From Flavobacteriales bacterium 33_180_T64 (GTDB taxonomy: Bacteria > Bacteroidota > Bacteroidia > Flavobacteriales > Flavobacteriaceae): 64,000 bases of DNA. Numbering within the stretch: position 1 is the first letter of the stretch; each line of letters opens with the position of its first letter. Shown here in pieces: positions 8,774-18,765 of the stretch. The stretch lies in the NCBI GenBank assembly GCA_002162685.1, contig MAAQ01000002.1:273272-337271 (forward strand). The letters are read 5' to 3'. Made by a program: the position numbers and the translations under genes. The notes under the pieces are model-generated. The model had not been told where the DNA came from. It saw nothing but the letters and a program-made list of their open reading frames with translations, and ran no database searches.

Positions 8774-11700
8774 TTAAAACCCAAAGCCTAATTTAAATGC
8801 AATACGCATCCCGTCATCGCTATTAAATGCCGAAATATTTGCAGTAATCATATCTGCAGCATTAGCAAATATTCCACCACCAACAGACGTATTCCATCGG
8901 TCTGAATCTTCACCATCAAACCAAACACGACCATAATCTAAACCTCCATAAAACCCAATATTTAGTGGTAATACACCTGTTTTAATCTCACTAAGATTTA
9001 ATCGTAAATCTGTACTTTGTACAAAAGCGCTTTTTCCTGTAAAACGCTCATTTCTATAACCACGTAAACCTTCATTAGCACCAAGATTTGCGCCTTGATA
9101 AAACTCAAAAGCATCTCCTAAATTAAGTTGAGCTTTTAATTTTGTTGCCAAAACTAATTGTCCATTAGACACTAATTTATAATCAAACCCAAGTTCTGGA
9201 ATAATATACCCAAATCCACTAGAACTGCTTGTATTATTTTTATAACCTGCATTAAATACTACTTTCATCCCTAAAGTTGGAAAGGCTTTGTTATCTGAAT
9301 TTGAATATTGATATTTAGCATCTACACCATAAAAGTTATCCTTTGTTTCATTATTGTCACCTATAAATTGATTAATAAAGCGACCTTCAGTCTCTTCTAC
9401 TTCAATCGTTTCATATAATAATCCAATTTCAAAACTTGCGCCTAGTTTTCCTCTCCAAATTAATGATGGTGAAAATTTAAACATTTGCAGTTTAACTCTA
9501 TTGTAATCTAAATCTACATCCAAATCATCATTTTCATCAGCTTCCGGGTTTAGCGATTCATTTCCATAACCAAAGAAATTTACAGCATAATTTGGACTAG
9601 TAAAATGAGCTTTTACGCCAAGATTCATTGCACCTATAACATTAGCAAACTCCCCTTCATAACCAACATCAAACCCCTGAGTTGCAAAATAATATGCAGC
9701 ATTTATAATCTGTTGAGAACTGAATGGATTACGTTCAAAACCATAGTTAGTTAATGTATTTGTAAATCCAATTTTAAAACCATCATCGGGATTAGCTCCA
9801 AGAGTTGGTATAAATTGATTACTACTATTTTTTAATTTTTTATAGTCATAGATATTAGTTTCGTAATTATCTGTAAGCTTTTTACGTCCTTTGTCTGTTA
9901 TAAATTTATTTGTTTTAGATTTATAATCATAGATTTTTACACGTTTCCCATTTTGAACATTATAAGTATCTTTATTTTGCCCTCCAATTAACCGAAGTTG
10001 GATTAGCTTATCGCCTTCACCTATTACGTTAAACATATCATCATCATCCAAACCGTAAATCCAAATTTCCTTGGTATCACGACAAGTATAAGTTCGCTGA
10101 TGAAAAACATCTGCTTTTTCTCCTTTTTTTATACGATACGCCGTTACTTTCGTATGACCTTTAGCCATGCGTTCAACTTCAAACCAATCATCTTTATCTG
10201 TACCTTTTATAATTGCAAATTTGTTGATATGATCATAATATTGATCAGATATCTTTTGAAGATTACGACGTCTCCCTTGTAGTTTTCTTTTAATATCCTG
10301 AATAGTTTCTTGATTTACTTCCGAAGGAAAATAAGTAAATGCTTCATCAATAACATCGTCTGTTAAATTTTCAACAATATGCTTTACTTGAGCATTCCAA
10401 ACATCACGATTAGATTCATTAATTAAAGCCATATCTAAAGGATAAGGTTCTAAATTGAACCATTTAGGACTTTTTAAATCCTCATCATAACTTTTCATTA
10501 AACGCAAAGAAGGCACAACGGTTGAAGCGAAACTCATTAAAGCACCATCTGCCATAATTGAGAATGCTTGATCACGATCTCTAGGAACGGGACGGTAAAT
10601 CGTTTTTCCTTGTTCTTTAAATTTTGCCCATCGCCATTGATCTTCATGACGATCCCAATCTCCAATTAACATATCAAACAAACGTGCTCGTATATAAGCA
10701 GCTTCATCTAATGCATGATCCTCATCTTCATGTAGTTCTTTTAAGAGGTCATCTGTACTAATTAACTCGTTTGAAAACCCAAAACTTGCTTTATCTCCAT
10801 GACCATCAGAAGCACGTTCTTCAATCATATACAGCTCATCTCCAAACTCTTCATTATATGCACCTAAAGCGTCTTGCTTTGGAATATAATACAATACAGG
10901 GTTTGTATGATACACGCCTATTGCATCAGATAAAGTTCCAATAGTAAAAGGTGCATAAGGATGAGATCCCGTAAAAACATCTAACAATAAATTCTCTGTA
11001 AAAGTACCATCAAACTGACCTTCGATATATTGATCTTTAAAAGCTACAGCTTGCAAGTATTGCACAGCATTTTTACGAAGTGCACGCATCACATATTCTC
11101 GCCCTTGTTTATCCTTTAAACGAACAGATTTAGATTGATGCCCTCCACCTTTTCTTATGGGTGTTAAACCACCAAACAAAGTATCTAAATTAACCGTTGG
11201 TACAGTTACTTTTTTACCAAATGCTTCGCGATAACGCTTTCCCCAAATTGTTTTATAAACAGCCCCTTTTGTAATTTCTTCTTCAGTATAAACCGAAGCT
11301 GTAGCTTGTATTGCATCAAAGTTATCGTAAGTAACACTTGTTAGTTTTTTATTTGGAGATAATACATTGGTTTGAAATACAGTTTTATTATCAGATGCTT
11401 TAACAAAGCGCACAAAAGAAGATCCATCTTTAAAAACATCAAGTATAGCATAACCTTGAGTTCCATAAGAAAACTGACCATTACCAACATTTCGAGTTGC
11501 TGATGCTTTAGCACCAGAGCCACTTACAATTTGTGGTAAATTATCTTGAACTAGATATTGCAAACTATGCTCATGACCAGACACAAAAATGGTTTTGTCA
11601 TTTTCTTGAGATAACGTAATTATACGTTTTCTAAACTCGTTATAACGTTTATTTTGAATATCTACAGTGGTCACACCTCCTGTTTTTCTTATGATATTTT

Positions 11701-12454
11701 TTAACGTTCCTAGAACAGGAACAGGTTTCATATGACTTGCAAATGAATATTGACCTCCATGCGAACCATTAGTAAACATTGGGTGATGTAAAGCAACAAT
11801 CGTTGTTTTACCACGGGCTTTTTTTATCAAACTTTCATATTCATCAAAAAATTTCGCTCTCGTTTTTATATCACAATCATCATTAATTGTTGGATGATCA
11901 TCCCAATGAGTTAAATACCATTCAGAATCTACCAAAATCAAGACGACATCATCAGAGATGCTTACCTTTTCTAGTGGACAGCCATTTTCAGGCAAAAACG
12001 TGTTCTTTCCTAATTTATCTTCTATATATTTTTCTTGGCGTTTTAACCCTTCAACACCATCATTATACCAGTCGTGATTTCCAGGAATAAAAATTGTATG
12101 GCCTTTAAAATTTTCAACAATACCTGTTTGCACATTAAGTTGATGTTCTGCGAAATCTCTATTGTCATTAGATTTCTTTGGCATTCCTTTCTCATATATA
12201 TTATCACCTAAAAAAAGAACTGTACTATTTTTTGACGCTTTATCTAATGCTGTTTTTAACGCCTTTAAAGCTTCAGTAGATTCTCCCATTGGAGAATTTC
12301 CAGCATCACCAATTAAGTATATGGAGTGTTCTATGTCTTTATCTGGGAAAACATTAGAAGTATTGTCTTTTTTATACTGTGCTTCATAAGTTGCACACGC
12401 ATTACACAAAAGACTTAATATGAAAATTGCAACGAGTCTATTAAAATTAGTCAT
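8774..12454 (-). CDS. Metallophosphoesterase fused to outer-membrane beta-barrel
   Basis: A 1226-residue lipoprotein (lipobox LLCNAC, Cys20). The N-terminal third is a calcineurin-like phosphoesterase: LIGDAGNS (Asp50), FLGDNIYEKG (83-85), PGNHDWYNDG (125-128), LHHPMF and SGHEHSLQ (about 292). A middle region of ~350 residues contains conserved DRHEDQWRW and VPRDRDQAF motifs reminiscent of kinase-like or substrate-binding modules. The last ~330 residues are amphipathic beta-strands ending in LGFGF, the aromatic end expected of a BAM-inserted barrel of the surface-antigen (D15/Omp85-like) type. The enzyme would be exposed on or under the outer membrane. Phosphate scavenging or phosphoester hydrolysis is likely; the substrate is unknown. 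Confidence 0.8.
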   Translation of the reverse strand: MTNFNRLVAIFILSLLCNACATYEAQYKKDNTSNVFPDKDIEHSIYLIGDAGNSPMGESTEALKALKTALDKASKNSTVLFLGDNIYEKGMPKKSNDNRDFAEHQLNVQTGIVENFKGHTIFIPGNHDWYNDGVEGLKRQEKYIEDKLGKNTFLPENGCPLEKVSISDDVVLILVDSEWYLTHWDDHPTINDDCDIKTRAKFFDEYESLIKKARGKTTIVALHHPMFTNGSHGGQYSFASHMKPVPVLGTLKNIIRKTGGVTTVDIQNKRYNEFRKRIITLSQENDKTIFVSGHEHSLQYLVQDNLPQIVSGSGAKASATRNVGNGQFSYGTQGYAILDVFKDGSSFVRFVKASDNKTVFQTNVLSPNKKLTSVTYDNFDAIQATASVYTEEEITKGAVYKTIWGKRYREAFGKKVTVPTVNLDTLFGGLTPIRKGGGHQSKSVRLKDKQGREYVMRALRKNAVQYLQAVAFKDQYIEGQFDGTFTENLLLDVFTGSHPYAPFTIGTLSDAIGVYHTNPVLYYIPKQDALGAYNEEFGDELYMIEERASDGHGDKASFGFSNELISTDDLLKELHEDEDHALDEAAYIRARLFDMLIGDWDRHEDQWRWAKFKEQGKTIYRPVPRDRDQAFSIMADGALMSFASTVVPSLRLMKSYDEDLKSPKWFNLEPYPLDMALINESNRDVWNAQVKHIVENLTDDVIDEAFTYFPSEVNQETIQDIKRKLQGRRRNLQKISDQYYDHINKFAIIKGTDKDDWFEVERMAKGHTKVTAYRIKKGEKADVFHQRTYTCRDTKEIWIYGLDDDDMFNVIGEGDKLIQLRLIGGQNKDTYNVQNGKRVKIYDYKSKTNKFITDKGRKKLTDNYETNIYDYKKLKNSSNQFIPTLGANPDDGFKIGFTNTLTNYGFERNPFSSQQIINAAYYFATQGFDVGYEGEFANVIGAMNLGVKAHFTSPNYAVNFFGYGNESLNPEADENDDLDVDLDYNRVKLQMFKFSPSLIWRGKLGASFEIGLLYETIEVEETEGRFINQFIGDNNETKDNFYGVDAKYQYSNSDNKAFPTLGMKVVFNAGYKNNTSSSSGFGYIIPELGFDYKLVSNGQLVLATKLKAQLNLGDAFEFYQGANLGANEGLRGYRNERFTGKSAFVQSTDLRLNLSEIKTGVLPLNIGFYGGLDYGRVWFDGEDSDRWNTSVGGGIFANAADMITANISAFNSDDGMRIAFKLGFGF

Positions 12455-12488
12455 TTAAAAAATTTTGGTACATTAAAGGTATTAATTC

Positions 12489-13433
12489 TTAGTGTAATTT
12501 CTCCCATAGACTATCAGTAAAGTAATGTTTACAATCTAGAAAGTGATGTTTTATATTAAAGTTTGTTGTTTTTGCTAAGACTTCAATATCTGAAAGCGCA
12601 TATTTTTGTGACAATTCGGTCCATATAAGTTCATTTTGCTGAAAATCAATATCTAGACCTAATTTTCCAATATGAACTGTTTGAGTTTTTAAACTCACAA
12701 TATAACTTTTAACTTCCCCGTTTATAGGATTATAATGACAATAAAAATCGAAATCATCAATCTTAAAATCGGCATCAAATTCTCGATTAATCCGAATTAA
12801 TAGATTTAAATTAAACCGTTTTGTCACACCGGCTTTATCATAATATGCGTTATGAATTGTAATTGGGTTTTTCTTTAGATCCATACCAATTAACAACTTG
12901 TCATTAGCATTCATATTCTGATAAAACAATTTCAATAAATCAATAGCTTCACTATGGGAATAATTCCCAATATTTCCACCTAAAAATAATAATAAACTAG
13001 GCGTTTTATTTTCTGATGTTTCACGTAAAATCTCAAAGTAATCACCAACTTTAGGTGCTATTGAGAGTTCTGGTAAACGTGATTTCAACTTTTGCGTTAA
13101 TATGGTAATTGCTTCTTGCGAAATATCAATTGGCACATAATTAAACGCAACTTCATTTGTTACCAAATACTCTAAGAGTTTAAAGGTCTTAAATCCGTCA
13201 CCAGCGCCTAGTTCAATAATATTAAATGGCTGTTCAAATTCTAAAGCAGCAACTATTTGTTGTACTTGTAATGATAGAATTTCGAATTCAGAATCGGTTA
13301 AATAATACTCTGGCATTTGCATAATTTCTTGAAAAATGCGACTCCCACTATCATCATAAAAATATTTTGAAGACAACTCTTTATTTGAGGTTGTTAACCC
13401 GTTAATAATGTCTTTTGCAAATGTATTGTTCAT
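12489..13433 (-). CDS. egtD: L-histidine N(alpha)-methyltransferase EgtD
   Basis: A 314-residue SAM-dependent methyltransferase. The N-terminal motif KYFYDDSGSRIFQEIMQMPEYYLT is diagnostic of EgtD-like proteins. The SAM-binding loop is IIELGAGDGFKTFKLL (about residue 77), followed by FLGGNIGNYS. It trimethylates histidine to hercynine, the first step of ergothioneine synthesis. It lies 1 bp downstream of egtB on the same strand, so the two steps needed to reach the sulfoxide are encoded together. EgtC and EgtE are not visible in the window. Confidence 0.92.
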   Translation of the reverse strand: MNNTFAKDIINGLTTSNKELSSKYFYDDSGSRIFQEIMQMPEYYLTDSEFEILSLQVQQIVAALEFEQPFNIIELGAGDGFKTFKLLEYLVTNEVAFNYVPIDISQEAITILTQKLKSRLPELSIAPKVGDYFEILRETSENKTPSLLLFLGGNIGNYSHSEAIDLLKLFYQNMNANDKLLIGMDLKKNPITIHNAYYDKAGVTKRFNLNLLIRINREFDADFKIDDFDFYCHYNPINGEVKSYIVSLKTQTVHIGKLGLDIDFQQNELIWTELSQKYALSDIEVLAKTTNFNIKHHFLDCKHYFTDSLWEKLH

Positions 13434-13434
13434 A

Positions 13435-14580
13435 TTATTTTACAAGTCTAATTCCTGAAAACTGCCATCTCATTTTTGGATGGAAAAAATTACGATACGT
13501 TGGCCTACTATGGTTAACTACAGTTACCACAGATGCACCACGAAGCACCATTTGATTAATCATAAATTTACCATTGTATTCTCCTAAAGCTCCTGGTGCT
13601 TTAGAATAATTTGGGTAAGGTAAATAAGCGCTATTGGTCCATTCCCAAAGTTGCCCGTAATTAAATTGTTTAGATGCGACTTCCCATTCAAACTCTGTTG
13701 GTAATCGCATTTGCTTCCATTCGGCATAAGCATAGGCTTCATAAAAACTAATATGGTTTACTGGTGTTTTCAAATTCACCGGTAATAATCCTTGTAATGT
13801 ATAATGATGCCATTTACCTCCTATTTTATGCCAATATTTTGGGGATTCAATTTTATTTTGCTGAATAAAATCCCATCCTTCTGCATGCCATAAATTGAAA
13901 TTCTTATAACCTCCAGATTCTATAAACGCTATATAATCTTGATTAGTCACTAATTGATTAGAAATTTCAAACTGATGCAAAAACACCTTATGTTTTCCTT
14001 GCTCATTATCATAACAAAACGAATTATCATTATGCCCTATATTGTAAATAGCCTCTTCTATTTTCAACCATTTTGAAGGCTGTTCAATTTCGGTTAAATA
14101 AATTGTATTTTCAATAGTTGGGAATGTAGGTTGATGACCCAAAATATATTTAATATCATAGTAAAACAGCTCTTGATGTTGTTGCTCATGCTGAATTCCC
14201 AATTCTATTATTTCTTTAATATCTCTTGAAAGATGCCCCTCTAAAAAATCTAACATTTGTTCATCAACATAGTTTCGATAGTCATAAACTTGCGCAACAG
14301 TTGGACGTGTCATCAAACCTCTGTTTGGTCTCAATACACGTTTCCCGGCATTGTTATAGTAGCTATTAAATAAGTAAGCAAAATCGTTATCAAATATGTT
14401 GTAATCTTTTTTAAACTGAGACAATACAAATTGCTCAAAAAACCAAGTACTATGTGCCAAATGCCATTTAGGAGGCGACACAAACAACTCAGGTTGAATT
14501 GAATAGTCTTCAATTTGAAGAGGTTTGCATATTGCTATAAAACGTTGCCGTGTTTTTAAGTACGAATCTTTTAGAGTCAT
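13435..14580 (-). CDS. egtB: Ergothioneine biosynthesis protein EgtB
   Basis: A 381-residue non-haem iron sulfoxide synthase. The N-terminal DinB-like domain has HLAHSTWFFEQF and the metal-binding HEQQHQEL (H-x3-H-x-E). The C-terminal formylglycine-generating-enzyme-like domain runs from about residue 170 and includes MRLPTEFEWE and RPTYRNFFHPKMRWQFSGIRL. It joins hercynine to a thiol donor (gamma-glutamylcysteine or cysteine, type not predictable) using O2. Directly before its ATG lie five TGAT units that fill much of the short gap to the upstream hydrolase-OsmC gene. Confidence 0.92.
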   Translation of the reverse strand: MTLKDSYLKTRQRFIAICKPLQIEDYSIQPELFVSPPKWHLAHSTWFFEQFVLSQFKKDYNIFDNDFAYLFNSYYNNAGKRVLRPNRGLMTRPTVAQVYDYRNYVDEQMLDFLEGHLSRDIKEIIELGIQHEQQHQELFYYDIKYILGHQPTFPTIENTIYLTEIEQPSKWLKIEEAIYNIGHNDNSFCYDNEQGKHKVFLHQFEISNQLVTNQDYIAFIESGGYKNFNLWHAEGWDFIQQNKIESPKYWHKIGGKWHHYTLQGLLPVNLKTPVNHISFYEAYAYAEWKQMRLPTEFEWEVASKQFNYGQLWEWTNSAYLPYPNYSKAPGALGEYNGKFMINQMVLRGASVVTVVNHSRPTYRNFFHPKMRWQFSGIRLVK

Positions 14581-14600
14581 TGATTGATTGATTGATTGAT
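14581..14600. repeat. Tetranucleotide tandem repeat (TGAT)5 at the egtB start
   Basis: Five perfect TGAT units directly adjoin the egtB ATG (ATCA units when read along the gene) and fill 20 of the 34 bp between egtB and the preceding gene. Slipped-strand changes here would alter the leader spacing in front of egtB without changing its frame. Confidence 0.85.
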
Positions 14601-14614
14601 GCTGAAAATTATAT

Positions 14615-15832
14615 TTAAATAAGTTCTGTATCTATAATTACTTCATTTTGTAATGTTTTATGAACAGGACATTTTGAAGCAATTTCTTTTAGTCTTTGTC
14701 GTTGTATTTCGTCTAAATTACCAATAAAAGTCAACTTTTTTGATAAATAATCAATACGCTTTGGTTTTTCTAAATCTAACATTAAATCGTCACTATGCTT
14801 CTTAGAATAAGTAATATGCACGTATACTTCTTGTAAATCCCATTGTTTACGTTCGGCATATAGTTTTAAAGTCATAACAGTACATGCAGCTAATCCTGCA
14901 CTAAGAAAATCATATGGCGAAGGCCCAAAATCATCTCCTCCAACTGTAGCTGGTTCATCGGCTATAAAACTATGCTTTGCTGTTTGAATTTTAGTCGTAA
15001 AATTATCTTCTTTTAAATTTAAATGCGCTACTAACTGCTCGCCTCCAGTCTCTAGCATTTTATTCTCTTGAGGTTCAAAATAACGCTGCACCCAAGACCC
15101 TATTATATTACCAGCGTAAATACTATCTTTAGTCTTAGACAGTAAATGATCTGCATTATCTAAAGACACAAAACTTTTAGGATGATGTGCATTATGATAT
15201 AATTGTTCTGCATTTTTAATTCCAACAATAGCATCTATTGGAGAATGTAAAATGAGCAATGGTTTTCTTAAGTTTTTTACAATAGTTGGTAAATCTGTTT
15301 TATCAAAGTCTGACACAAACGTTTCATCAATTTTAAACGGTCGTCCACCAATATTAACCTCAACTTTACCTTTCTCTTTAATATCTTCAATGCCATGAGA
15401 AAACAAATGCTTAACATGTTCTACTGTTGCTGGAGCACCAACGGTTGCTACCGCTTTTACATGATCAAGTTGAGATGCCGCAACTAAAACAGCTGCACCA
15501 CCTAAAGAATGACCAACAAGTAAAGACGGTGCTTCATAATTTTCTTTTAAATAATCACTAACAGCAATCAAATCGTCAACATTTGCAGAAAAATGACTGT
15601 CTGCAAATTCGCCTTCACTTCTCCCTAATCCTGTAAAATCAAATCGCAGCACTCCAAACCCATGATTTGTAAGCGATCTACTAATATTTTTCACAGCATT
15701 TAATGAACTACTACAAGTAAAACAATGTGCAAAAATCGCAAAATAGTTAGGTTTTTGATTTGCAGGTAATTCTAAATTAGCCTGAAGTTTAATTCCTTTT
15801 TTATTTTCTATTTGTAGTTTCTTATTTTTCAT
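14615..15832 (-). CDS. Bifunctional alpha/beta hydrolase - OsmC-family protein
   Basis: A 405-residue two-domain protein. Residues ~1-260 are an alpha/beta hydrolase with nucleophile motif GHSLGGAAV and the late His in DNADHLL. Residues ~270-405 are an OsmC/Ohr-like domain with [18 protein letters not shown] and KCPVHKTL, which carry the two redox cysteines. OsmC-type proteins reduce organic hydroperoxides. This fusion recurs in Bacteroidota and Proteobacteria, but the hydrolase substrate is not known. It sits 9 bp downstream of the msrA-like gene and 34 bp upstream of egtB, within a run of redox-repair genes. Confidence 0.88.
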   Translation of the reverse strand: MKNKKLQIENKKGIKLQANLELPANQKPNYFAIFAHCFTCSSSLNAVKNISRSLTNHGFGVLRFDFTGLGRSEGEFADSHFSANVDDLIAVSDYLKENYEAPSLLVGHSLGGAAVLVAASQLDHVKAVATVGAPATVEHVKHLFSHGIEDIKEKGKVEVNIGGRPFKIDETFVSDFDKTDLPTIVKNLRKPLLILHSPIDAIVGIKNAEQLYHNAHHPKSFVSLDNADHLLSKTKDSIYAGNIIGSWVQRYFEPQENKMLETGGEQLVAHLNLKEDNFTTKIQTAKHSFIADEPATVGGDDFGPSPYDFLSAGLAACTVMTLKLYAERKQWDLQEVYVHITYSKKHSDDLMLDLEKPKRIDYLSKKLTFIGNLDEIQRQRLKEIASKCPVHKTLQNEVIIDTELI

Positions 15833-15840
15833 AATTGTAT

Positions 15841-16365
15841 TTATAATAAAATCTTAGCCTTTAAATGATTAAGCTTATTTTTATTTATGTAGGTGTTATG
15901 GTTTTCTAATAACAGTTTTAATTTAGGATTAATAAACGTTTCGCAAAACGGTTTTTCCGGGTTACTGTAATAGTAATTTGTTATCGCTTCTCGAGATAAT
16001 TTAAATTCTTCAAATGTTAAGACAAGTGTTACAAATGGATCACTTTTATTTTTATTTAAATCAGATAAAATAGCTTTAGCTTTTGTATTTCCCTCTTTAG
16101 AAAATGTATAAATCGCAGAACGATACTTATCTCGCATGGAGTGATTTTTAGTACTCTTATGTGTTAATAAATGGATTTCAATAAGTAATTGAAGATCTAT
16201 TTCTTCTGAATTATAAGTAACGATAACACCCTCAGAGAAACTATTACATTTACCATTAGACGCAATATATCCTTGTGCTACAGAAATCACCCCTTTCAAT
16301 GATTGAAAAACAGCTTCAGTACACCAGTGACAACCTCCACCTAAACCTATTCGAGTTGTATTCAT
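15841..16365 (-). CDS. msrA: Peptide-methionine (S)-S-oxide reductase MsrA
   Basis: A 174-residue protein. [20 protein letters not shown] matches the MsrA active-site signature, normally GGCFWCxE, with His in place of Phe. The nucleophilic Cys is the first of the CHWC pair. It would reduce methionine-S-sulfoxide in proteins using thioredoxin. The sequence after residue ~100 is more diverged than usual, but length is normal. Neighbours on both sides (OsmC fusion, DUF427, SelO) point to oxidative-stress defence. Confidence 0.82.
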   Translation of the reverse strand: MNTTRIGLGGGCHWCTEAVFQSLKGVISVAQGYIASNGKCNSFSEGVIVTYNSEEIDLQLLIEIHLLTHKSTKNHSMRDKYRSAIYTFSKEGNTKAKAILSDLNKNKSDPFVTLVLTFEEFKLSREAITNYYYSNPEKPFCETFINPKLKLLLENHNTYINKNKLNHLKAKILL

Positions 16366-16366
16366 T

Positions 16367-16648
16367 TTATTTTATAACTTCAACACCTCTCCAAAAAGCG
16401 ACATAACCTTTAATAGATTTTGCTAATGGAGACACTTCCGGATAGTACCATGCAGCATCTTTATTTTCTTTTCCATCAACGTCTATTGTATAATAATACG
16501 CTTCACCTTTCCATGCACATGTTGTATGGGTTTCACTTGGCTTAAAAAATATCTTATTAATACTTTCTGGTGGAAAGTAATGGTTGTTTTCTATAACAAC
16601 TGTAGCATTACTTTCTGCGATAATTTGATTATTCCAAATTGCTTTCAC
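16367..16648 (-). CDS. DUF427 domain protein
   Basis: A 93-residue protein covering one complete DUF427 domain. The characteristic stretches are NHYFPPESI, TTCAWKGEAYYYTI, DAAWYYPEVSPLAKSIKGYVAFW. The family is small, cytosolic and of unknown function. It begins 26 bp after selO and ends 1 bp before the msrA-like gene, so it is in the same operon. Confidence 0.85.
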   Translation of the reverse strand: MKAIWNNQIIAESNATVVIENNHYFPPESINKIFFKPSETHTTCAWKGEAYYYTIDVDGKENKDAAWYYPEVSPLAKSIKGYVAFWRGVEVIK

Positions 16649-16673
16649 TAGTTTAAAAATTAAATTATTAAAA

Positions 16674-18236
16674 TCACGAACTACAAGATAACATTGAACA
16701 TCCTACTTTATGTCTTGCCCAATCTGGTCGTTTCGCAAACCACTTTTCATTTTCTGGTTGTTCATCATAAGGTTGTTTTAACAATTGAAACAACTCATCA
16801 ATTAGTCCATAATCATTTTTATTAGCAGCATCTATCGCTAATTGTGCCATATAATTTCTAAGCACATATTTAGGATTAACCGCATTCATTTTAGCTTTTC
16901 TCTCAACATCTGATAACGATTCTTTAGCTAACCTAGAATCATAACTCTCAAACCAATCTCTCCATTGTTGCGCAATAGCATCAGACACTTCATTAGGATT
17001 ATAAAATGCATCTTTAACAATTTCTAATCCTTTTTTAGCATCTCCTTTTTTAAAGTTGCTCAAATTTCTAAAGAACAATGTCATATCAGTTTCTGTTAAT
17101 AACAAAGCATCTTCTAAAGCTAAAACCAATAGATTATCTTTGTCGTCATCAGTTTCAAAACCTAATTTAGAAGACATCATTTTTAATGATTTTTTTTCAA
17201 AATCTATTTTATAAGCTTCTAAAATCGTTTCTAGAGGCTCAATATCTTCAATTAATGGATATAACGCATTGGCAAGTTGATACAAATTCCAAAGTCCAAT
17301 ATTGGGTTGGTTCCCAAATCGATATCTTTTATGTTGACTATCTGTTGTATTCGGCGTCCAACCAAAATCAAAATCTTCAAGCCATCCATAAGGTCCATAA
17401 TCTATAGTTAATCCTAAGATAGACATATTATCTGTATTCATTACACCATGAACAAAACCAACGCGTTGCCAATGAATAATCATATCAAGTGTACGCAGAG
17501 ACACTTCAGAAAAGAACTTAATGTAATTTTCTATTGAAGGTTCTCCCAAATGCGAGAAATGAGTGTTTATAGTATAATCAACTAATGTTTTTAATGTTTT
17601 ATGGTCCTGTCTTGCTGCAAAAATCTCAAAACTTCCGAAGCGTAAAAACGAAGGTGATACTCGAGTAACAATAGCTCCTTTTTCGTATGCAGAATTCCCA
17701 TCATAGAGCATATCTCTCATGACCTCATCACCAGATAATGCCAGTGATAATACTCTCGTTGTTGGAACACCTAAATAATGCATAGCTTCACTGCATAAAT
17801 ATTCACGAATAGATGAGCGTAAAACAGCTAATCCATCTGCAGTTCTTGAATATGGTGTTTCTCCAGCACCTTTAAGTTGAACGACCCATTGCGTGTTATC
17901 ATGTTCTATTTCAAATAAATTTATAGCTCTTCCGTCTCCTAATTGTCCTGCCCAATTCCCAAATTGGTGCCCACCATAACACATGGCATAAGGTTTTGTA
18001 TTAGTCAACACTTCATTACCTGTAAACACTTTAGTAAATTGTTCTGTTTTGATATCTTCTTTAGAAATCCCTAATGTTTCAGACATCGCTTTAGAGGCAT
18101 GAATTAGCTTTGGAGATTTTGTTTGTTTTGGTGTTACGTAGGAAAAACACGCGTTTTCAACTTGCCGTCTTGAATTTTCTATAATAGGGTCTGCTGGCAA
18201 TTCGAGAGTGAATGTATGTTTTATATTCAACTTCAT
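16674..18236 (-). CDS. selO: Protein adenylyltransferase SelO (YdiU)
   Basis: A 520-residue pseudokinase-fold enzyme that transfers AMP to hydroxyl side chains of target proteins, linked to redox homeostasis. Family motifs: YGGHQFGNWAGQLGDGRA, KGAGETPYSRTADGLAVLRSS, VHGVMNTDNMSILG and the metal-binding DYGPYGW. The C-terminus ends CSMLSCSS, a cysteine form, so no selenocysteine is involved. It is the first gene of the run selO-DUF427-msrA-hydrolase/OsmC-egtB-egtD, all minus-strand with gaps of 1-34 bp. A ~100-bp gap upstream probably holds the promoter. Confidence 0.92.
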   Translation of the reverse strand: MKLNIKHTFTLELPADPIIENSRRQVENACFSYVTPKQTKSPKLIHASKAMSETLGISKEDIKTEQFTKVFTGNEVLTNTKPYAMCYGGHQFGNWAGQLGDGRAINLFEIEHDNTQWVVQLKGAGETPYSRTADGLAVLRSSIREYLCSEAMHYLGVPTTRVLSLALSGDEVMRDMLYDGNSAYEKGAIVTRVSPSFLRFGSFEIFAARQDHKTLKTLVDYTINTHFSHLGEPSIENYIKFFSEVSLRTLDMIIHWQRVGFVHGVMNTDNMSILGLTIDYGPYGWLEDFDFGWTPNTTDSQHKRYRFGNQPNIGLWNLYQLANALYPLIEDIEPLETILEAYKIDFEKKSLKMMSSKLGFETDDDKDNLLVLALEDALLLTETDMTLFFRNLSNFKKGDAKKGLEIVKDAFYNPNEVSDAIAQQWRDWFESYDSRLAKESLSDVERKAKMNAVNPKYVLRNYMAQLAIDAANKNDYGLIDELFQLLKQPYDEQPENEKWFAKRPDWARHKVGCSMLSCSS

Positions 18237-18338
18237 ATTTAATTTTTGTCCTATTTTAATGGATTTCTTTATGTTTCAACTAACATATAAGTTACATAAT
18301 TCCTGTTTATCAAAAAAAGTATTTTCAAATTTTAATAA

Positions 18339-18734
18339 TCAGTGTTCTAAAGTATGATTACTCTCAAATTGATCTTTCCTGATTTTCACTGCTTTAAAAG
18401 CATAAAGAATCAATAAGCTAATTGCAACAAACACCAAAACAGTACCGATATAAAGAGCAATACTTGGCACACTAAAAATAGCTTCAGTTTCAAAAATAAC
18501 AGCTAAAATACCTGACAACACATAAAACCCTGTTGCCAAGTACAGCAATGCACTAGCCCTAGTGAGTAAGCCTAATTGTTTTATTTTTCGTTCTGAAACT
18601 TTATGTTGATATAAAGAACATTTATTTGATAACAAACCTCCTATTTCGGAACTTAATGTCATCATTTGTGAGGTTGTAGATAGAATTAACATTCCTAAGC
18701 CTGGAATAATAGTAATAGGTAAATACCAATTCAT
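18339..18734 (-). CDS. DUF2721 membrane protein
   Basis: A 131-residue membrane protein with three hydrophobic segments (about 5-25, 55-80 and 88-112). The start WYLPITIIPGLGMLILSTTSQM and the RASALLYLATGFYVLSGIL segment match DUF2721. The function is unknown. It lies 31 bp downstream of the haem-binding protein gene and is likely the last gene of that operon. Confidence 0.8.
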   Translation of the reverse strand: MNWYLPITIIPGLGMLILSTTSQMMTLSSEIGGLLSNKCSLYQHKVSERKIKQLGLLTRASALLYLATGFYVLSGILAVIFETEAIFSVPSIALYIGTVLVFVAISLLILYAFKAVKIRKDQFESNHTLEH

Positions 18735-18765
18735 AATATTGATTTTTATTATTTATAACTATGAA

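Noticed and set aside
12162..12389. Open frame of 75 codons opposite the metallophosphoesterase gene
   Set aside because: It mirrors the conserved N-terminal enzyme domain and has no motif or separate promoter of its own.
16674..16700. Selenocysteine in the SelO C-terminus
   Set aside because: The C-terminal codons read Cys (CSMLSCSS) with an ordinary stop; there is no in-frame TGA to be recoded.
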